Source: Avena insularis (Eukaryota > Streptophyta > Magnoliopsida > Poales > Poaceae). Taken from it: a stretch of DNA of 64,000 bases. The notes under the pieces were generated by a model. It worked only from the letters and a program-made list of their open reading frames with translations, was not told where the DNA came from and searched no databases. Positions 58,286 to 64,000 of this stretch are shown here, in pieces; position 1 is the first letter of the stretch, and each line of letters starts with the position of its first letter. Position numbers and translations under genes: made by a program. The stretch spans positions 303,266,954 through 303,330,953 of the forward strand of contig CM042697.1 of the NCBI GenBank assembly GCA_023614405.1. Direction: 5' to 3'.

Positions 58286-61200
58286 AAAATTTGCAAAGGT
58301 GTCCCTATCCGAATCCATGGCATAGATTTTTATGCTAATCTGAGAGTACTCAGAACTAAAGGTTTGGAAGTAGTACTAGGAATGGATTGGATGTCCAAAC
58401 ATAAAGGATTAATTGACTGTGCCAGGAAAGCCATAACCATGACCAGTACAGCCGGATTATCAGTCGAGCATATATCTGAAACCTTACCTCGTCAATTCAA
58501 GTGCAACAAGAGTATAGCCCTACCTACCATTGACCAAGTCCGGATAGTCTACGAATACCCCGATGTATTTCCAGATGTTTTGCCCAGTATGCCTCCAAAT
58601 CGGGATATCGAGTTTATCATTGAACTAATCCCCGGAACAGGACCCATAGCCCAGAGACCATATAGTATGAACCCGTCTGAACTAGCAGAACTGAAGAAGC
58701 AACTGGATTCCATGTTGGAAATTGGATTAATTCAACCAAGTGCGTCACCATGGAGATCACCTGTCTTGTTCATGGACAAGAAGGATGGAGGAAACCGTTT
58801 GTGTACGGATTACCGGAAGTTGAATGATGTCACTATCAAGAACAAGTACCCATTTCCCAAGATAGAAGATCTGTTTGATCAATTGACCGGTGCCAAAGTG
58901 TTTTCTAAGATTGATCTTAGAACAGGCTATCATCAACTCAAGATTCGTGCAGAGGATATTCCAAAGACTGCCTTTACCACCAGATATGGATTATACGAGT
59001 ATACTGTCATGTCTTTTGGATTAACCAATGCCCCCGCTTATTTCATGAATCTCCTGAATAAGATTTTTATGGACGTCCTGGATAAGTTTGTCGTTGTTTT
59101 CATCGATGACATTCTAATTTATTCCAAATCAGAATAAGAACATGAGCTACACCTAAGGATCATTCTTGGAACCCTTAGAGAGCATCAGTTGTATGCCAAG
59201 TTTAGCAAATGTGAATTCTGGTTACAGGAGGTAGGATTCCTCGGTCACATTGTATCAGCCGGAGGAATTGCCGTTGACCCTGCAAAGGTGAAAGATGTCG
59301 AAGATTGGCAAGCCCCAACCACTCAGACCCAAGTTCGTGCATTTCTCGGATTGCCGGAATATTACCGCAAGTTCGTAGAAGGATTCTCGAGTATCGCCAG
59401 ACCCATGACCCAATTGCTGAAGAAGGACAAGAAGTTTGAATGGACAGACAAATGTGAAGCAAGTTTTCAAGAACTCAAGAGGAGATTGATTTCAGCCCCA
59501 ATCTTAATCATGCCGGATATCACGAAGCCCTTTGACGTGTATTGTGATGCATCCAAGATCGGTCTCGGATGTGTGCTAATGCAAGAAGGCAAAGTTATAT
59601 CTTATCTATCTCGACAAATGAAACAACATGAGCAAAATTACCCAACCCATGACCTCGAACTCGCAGCCGTAGTTCTAGCCCTGAAGACATGGAGGCATTA
59701 CCTGATGGGAAACCGTTGTGAGATCTATTCGGATCACAAGAGTCTGAAGTATATATTCACTCAGAAGGAGCTGAATATGAGACAGAGAAGATGGATTGAG
59801 ATAATCAAGGACTACGATCTGGACATTCACTATCACCCTGGTTAAGCCAACGTGGTAGTAGATGCCCTTAGCAGATTGCCGTGCCGCTTGAACTCCATGA
59901 TTTTGAAGGAGCAACCAAGTTTGCACAAAGAGATGGAAGATTTCCAAATGGAATTAGTGAGTGAAGGATTTTTGGCTAGCATAGAACTTCAACCCACTTT
60001 GATTAGCCAGATCAAAGAGGCGCAGAAAGGAAATGCTAGTATCGACGGAATCAAGCGTCGTATCGGTACAGGCAAAGTACCCGGATTCACCGAAGACGAA
60101 GAAGGAGTTCTGTGGTACAAAGGATGCCTTTGTGTACCAGCAGATTCTGAGTTGAAAGAAGTTATTCTGAAGGAAGCTCATGATACTCTTTATTCTATCC
60201 ACCCCGGAGGAACGAAGATGTATCAAGATTTGAAGGAGCAATTTTGGTGGCATAAGATGAAGAGAGAAATCGGAAGCTATATCACCAAGTGTGATATATG
60301 TCAGAGAGTCAAGGTGGGACATCAAAGACCCACTGGATTGTTGCAACCCTTGCAGATTCCGAAATGGAAATGGGATTCTATTGGAATGGACTTGATCACC
60401 GGATTGCCTACTTCTAGTAGGGGAAATGACTCTATCTGGGTCATAGTGGATAGATTGTCCAAAGTCGCCCATTTCTTACCCGTCAAGACCACATATCAGA
60501 GTTTGAAGCTAGCGGAGTTATATATCGCTAGAATCGTCAGTTTGCACGGACTTCCCAAGAACATCGTATCGGATCGAGGAACTCAGTTTACCTCGAGATT
60601 CTGGAAGAAAGTCCAAGAAGGTTTAGGAACCCGACTAGATTTTAGCACAACTTATCACCCTCAGACCGATGGACAAACGGAGAGAGTAAATCAAATACTC
60701 GAAGATATGCTGAGAGCCTGTGTGTTAGAATATGGATCAAAATGGGAAGACTGTCTGCCGTTCGTAGAATTTTCTTACAACAACAGTTATCAATCTAGTT
60801 TGCAAATGGCCCCATTTGAATTCATGTATGGAAGAAAGTGTCGCACCCCTTTGAACTGGTCTGAAGTAGGAGAGAGTCAGATTTTCGGACCCGATATCCT
60901 ACGAGAAGTAGAAGAGAAGGTTCACAAGATTCGTGAGCACCTCAAGACAGCCCAGTCAAGGCAGAAGAGTTATGCCGACAAGAGACGTCGAGACCTTGCC
61001 TTCAACATATGAGATTTTGTGTATCTGAAAGTGTCGCCATTGAAGGGAATGCAGCGTTTCCAACTCAAAGGAAAGTTAGCCCCCAGATATATCGGCCCCT
61101 TCAAGATTCTAAACCATCAAGGAGAACTGTCGTATCAATTGGAACTACCCGAGGAGATGTCAGCCGTGCACAATGTGTTCCATATATCATTACTTCGCAA

Positions 61201-61450
61201 GTGCCTCGAAGTCCCAGAGAAGATGGAAGTGTTCAAGAACATTGATCATCGGACCATAGAGATCAACGATGACCTAACCTATCCTGAAGAACCCATCTGT
61301 ATTTTGGAAGAAGCTTTCAGAACCACCTGAACCAGAAGCATCAAGTTTCTCAAGATTCAGTGGAGCAACCACACAGAAGAGGAAGCTACCTGGGAGCGCG
61401 AAGATCACATCAGGACGAAGTTTCAAATCCTAGGTAATCTCTTTCGTCCT
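58286..61450 (+). pseudogene. pol of chromovirus C: protease tail, RT, RNase H, integrase, chromodomain
   Basis: Begins inside the protease ([28 protein letters not shown]). RT runs to a TAA at 59135-59137, with FIDD intact near 59105. RNase H (59189-59845; [20 protein letters not shown]) ends at a TAA where A has Lys (PGKAN). Integrase (59852-61012; [32 protein letters not shown]) ends at TGA for Gly. The integrase tail (61019-61330) ends at TGA for Arg (CGA to TGA). The chromodomain (IQWSNHTEEEATWERED) follows, and an 11-bp deletion near 61424 removes the normal C terminus, so the frame reads on toward the polypurine tract. Confidence 0.93.
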
Positions 61451-61471
61451 TCAAATCTCGGGACGAGATTT

Positions 61472-61489
61472 TGTTTAAGGGGGAAGGAT
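61472..61489 (+). other. polypurine tract of chromovirus C
   Basis: GTTTAAGGGGGAAGGAT immediately before the 3' LTR start. Confidence 0.82.
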
Positions 61490-64000
61490 TGTAACATCCC
61501 AAAAATATTAAACTTAAATCATCAAACTCTAATCATCAAAATTAGGGTTAACAAAAACTTTTCCAATTAAAAATATGGAAGCATTCATATGTGTGTGTAT
61601 TAAAATTTGGATTCTTTTGAATTGCCATGGTTCTGTGTTTCTTTGATTGCAAAATGATACTTAGGTGAAATAAACATCATCTAAACAATCCCCAAACTTT
61701 TCCCAAAGACAAACAAGTCAAAACAAACAAATTAAGTGAATGGTCACTTTGGCCAAATTAATTCCGATGCCTACTTTGGCTATCTCTAACTTTCAGAACT
61801 TAACAGAAACATGTATGGATCTTTGCACCCCTTGATAGTACTCATAACAAGGTACCAAGGCCCACTTTGTGATCATCCAAAAACATTTAAATGCTTAGTT
61901 TAAATGACAGTTTAAAATTGAATCTATTTCATATGGGAAGATCCCACTATTTCAAAAACCACTCAAACAAGCTCAATTTTCAAAATCCAAGCATCCACAG
62001 AATCACCAGCACATGCCTAGCACACCCACCAAAAATCTTTTTCAAAATTCAAAACTCAAGTTCTTGCGGCCATTTCATCAAACACTTGGCAGGCAAATTT
62101 AAACCAAATCAAATTCACTATTTTTAATAGTGTTTTGAGCCTAACTTGTTCCCTCTCTAGTTACCACTAGCCTCAGTAGATCATCTAGCAACCTTAACTA
62201 ATCTCTAGCACCACTATAAGCTGGCCATTGTCATCAATGGTGAGCAGGCCGAGAGCACCCATGTCACCCCAGTGTGGACATCAAGCTAGGAGAATAACTA
62301 GCCGTGCCAACCTTGTCTGAGAGGTAACCCATGCCTCACCGCCCCCTCTCGACCAGCCCTAGATCGGAGAGAGCGACCAGAACCTCTAGGAACGTCGCGC
62401 CCGTGGCGCTGTCGACCATGCCGAGCATGCGCCAGAGCGCCGCACCCGCCATGCGTGCACACGCCGCCCCTCGACCGCAGCCCGTGCCCACCGCTTCACC
62501 ATGAACGAGGGAGCACGCCAGACACCCCCGTTCGCCGCCCCATGCCTCACAGCCACCGCTTGCCGTCGAAGATGCCGCCTCTGCCGCGTAGAGCACCGCA
62601 CGTTCCTGACCATTTGCCACCGCCCCTACGTGTGCATTTAAACCTTAGAGCATTGCCAGGAGACCGCCCGTTGATCGCCAACCTCGGCCATGCCTCTAGC
62701 CGCCCGTAGCCGTGTCGCCACCATCGCCTGCCCATCCCTCTCGGTCTCGCTGTCGATCCTACAAAAGGAGACGACCCCTGCTCGATTTCTTCACACCATC
62801 TCACTCCCCTCACTGATCCTTCCACCCCTTAGCCGGAGCACGAGGAGCAGCTTTCGAAATTGTGCGGGCAGCCTCTGGAGAAGAAGGGAGCCATTGATTT
62901 CGACCACCCCCGGAGCTGCCGCGACCATCCCTGAGTTCGTCGTCGTCAACTTTGTTGTTTGCCCGCCTCGCCATCGTCACTGGAGCCCCGGTATGCCCCC
63001 TATGCACCCCCACTGAGCCGCTAGGGTTCGAGCTCGCCGATGACTTGTTCATCGTCGACGACGACCCTCAGCCGTCGATCTTCATTCTAATCCAACGCAC
63101 CACATCGCCCCGTACCGCTTCGCGTTTAAAGAGCCACTGACCAGTAGACCCCCTGTCAGTTGCGCCCCGTGCTGCGGAGTGACACTGGGCCGGCCCATTA
63201 ACCTTTCCCGCGCAGCCCACTCGTTTGAATTTAGCTTTTTCTATTTATATTCAAACTCAGTTCTGTACCTAGTTTAAAAAATCAACCCAGCTCGATTCAG
63301 TTAACCAAATTGCATGAAACCAATTTTGTTAGAAAGGTATTGAAATGCTTAATCCAAGCCAGTTGGATTCAAATCATTTGGATCTATAGATCAACCTTGG
63401 TAAAAATAACAAGGCAGAAGCTTTTCTGCATTCAAACATTTTTCGAATTTAAACCATAATAGCTTATGAGTTGATTCCAACTCTCAAAAATCATAACTGA
63501 TCATACCTTTCAGAATATATAAAAATATATGGGTTTACTTGCAGAAATAATGTTCAAGTAGTAAAAGAATGCCACATAGGCACTTCTAGACATTTTAATG
63601 ATTTAAAATAAAAAGGTTAAACCTTATTAAATTGTGACACCACTTTAAATCACATTCCCATGTACTGAAATATGTGGTGATAACATGTGTCAACATGATC
63701 CCATGTTTGAGTTGGAGAATATTAAATCTTAAGTAGTTTTTCAATGAGTAGAAATTACTTTTCCAAAAATAAAATAAATAAGAAAATGCTTTAATCATGT
63801 AATGTTAGTGATGATGCTAGATCATCTATAGAACCCCTTTGTGTGATGATTGAAAGTAGTTAAGTATTGTTTGGTGATTGTGTACCTCGTATTTATTCAT
63901 AGACGCTAGTACCGACCAAGGATACGAGGAGGAAGGAGGATACTACGAAGAAGAAGCCGAGGAGAACTTCAACCACTGCTCTGGACAAGGCAAGTTTATA
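61490..64000 (+). repeat. 3' LTR of chromovirus C, partial
   Basis: Starts TGTAACATCCC and follows the 5' LTR (52094-54604) colinearly with scattered substitutions and small indels to the end of the window. The TATA box is changed to TACAAAA. GC-rich open frames at 62336-63140 correspond to those in the 5' LTR and are not separate genes. Confidence 0.92.

Larger units (their letters stand above)
52094..64000 (+). mobile_element. Tekay-type chromovirus C (Ty3/Gypsy), incomplete at right edge
   Basis: Plus-strand sister of element A: 5' LTR 52094-56107, iMet primer site, extra ORF, gag, pol with chromodomain, polypurine tract and 3' LTR from 61490 to the window end (2,511 of about 4,014 bases). 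It is inserted in the protease region of chromovirus B; TGACA (52089-52093) is the expected target duplication. The two LTRs differ by roughly 3-4% in their first 190 bases by eye, so the insertion is old. Confidence 0.92.

Noticed and set aside
57691..58323. 210-codon minus-strand open frame
   Set aside because: Antisense shadow of the chromovirus C gag.
62336..63140. Possible GC-rich host gene at the right side
   Set aside because: Colinear with 52860-53760 in the other LTR of the same retrotransposon, so it is LTR sequence.

Overview
The window is plant repeat DNA, almost certainly from a large grass genome of the wheat/barley tribe (Triticeae). The evidence is long LTR retrotransposons nested inside each other, an Angela/BARE-like Copia LTR (TGTTGGGAATATGCCCTAGA), Athila- and Tekay-type Ty3/Gypsy elements, and CACTA transposons with 3-bp target duplications. 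No intact host gene is visible. The only recognisable host coding sequence is exon 1 of a vacuolar H+-pyrophosphatase gene carried inside a CACTA element.

Layout, left half: 1-2215 is the 5' end of a minus-strand Athila-like element (LTR 924-2215, tRNA-Asp-type primer site, gag remnant). It sits in an older LTR piece (2216-3129). After 293 unassigned bases, 3423-20895 is a minus-strand Tekay-type chromovirus (element A): 4.0-kb 3' LTR, pol with chromodomain, gag, an extra ORF upstream of gag, and a 5' LTR that is split by a 5.4-kb non-autonomous CACTA (13875-19256, TSD GGC) and ends prematurely at about 20895. The stretch 20896-22407 is unassigned and contains a degenerate tandem repeat of about 340 bp.

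Layout, right half: a minus-strand Athila-like remnant (about 22408-25454) hosts a second minus-strand chromovirus (element B, from 25455). The 3' LTR of B is split by a plus-strand Copia element (27120-47391, TSD AATAG). The Copia 5' LTR is in turn split by a 12.2-kb CACTA (27800-40034, TSD CTA) with a TNP2 transposase gene, a second gene ending in an ULP1/C48-like protease domain, a 171-bp tandem array and an unexplained plus-strand ORF. B resumes at 47397, and its protease region is broken at 52094 by a plus-strand chromovirus (element C) of the same family as A. C runs out of the window inside its 3' LTR.

All coding regions of the elements carry stops or frameshifts, and several stops are TAG where the sister copy has CAG, which fits decay by deamination at CHG methylation sites. 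The insertion order can be read from clean target duplications: Athila-like, then chromovirus B, then Copia, then the TNP2 CACTA; chromovirus C also entered B. The points most worth following are the captured V-PPase exon (with other exon-like pieces) in the small CACTA, the cargo ORF and tandem array in the large CACTA, the extra ORF upstream of gag, and an unusually conserved acidic reading frame inside the chromovirus LTRs.
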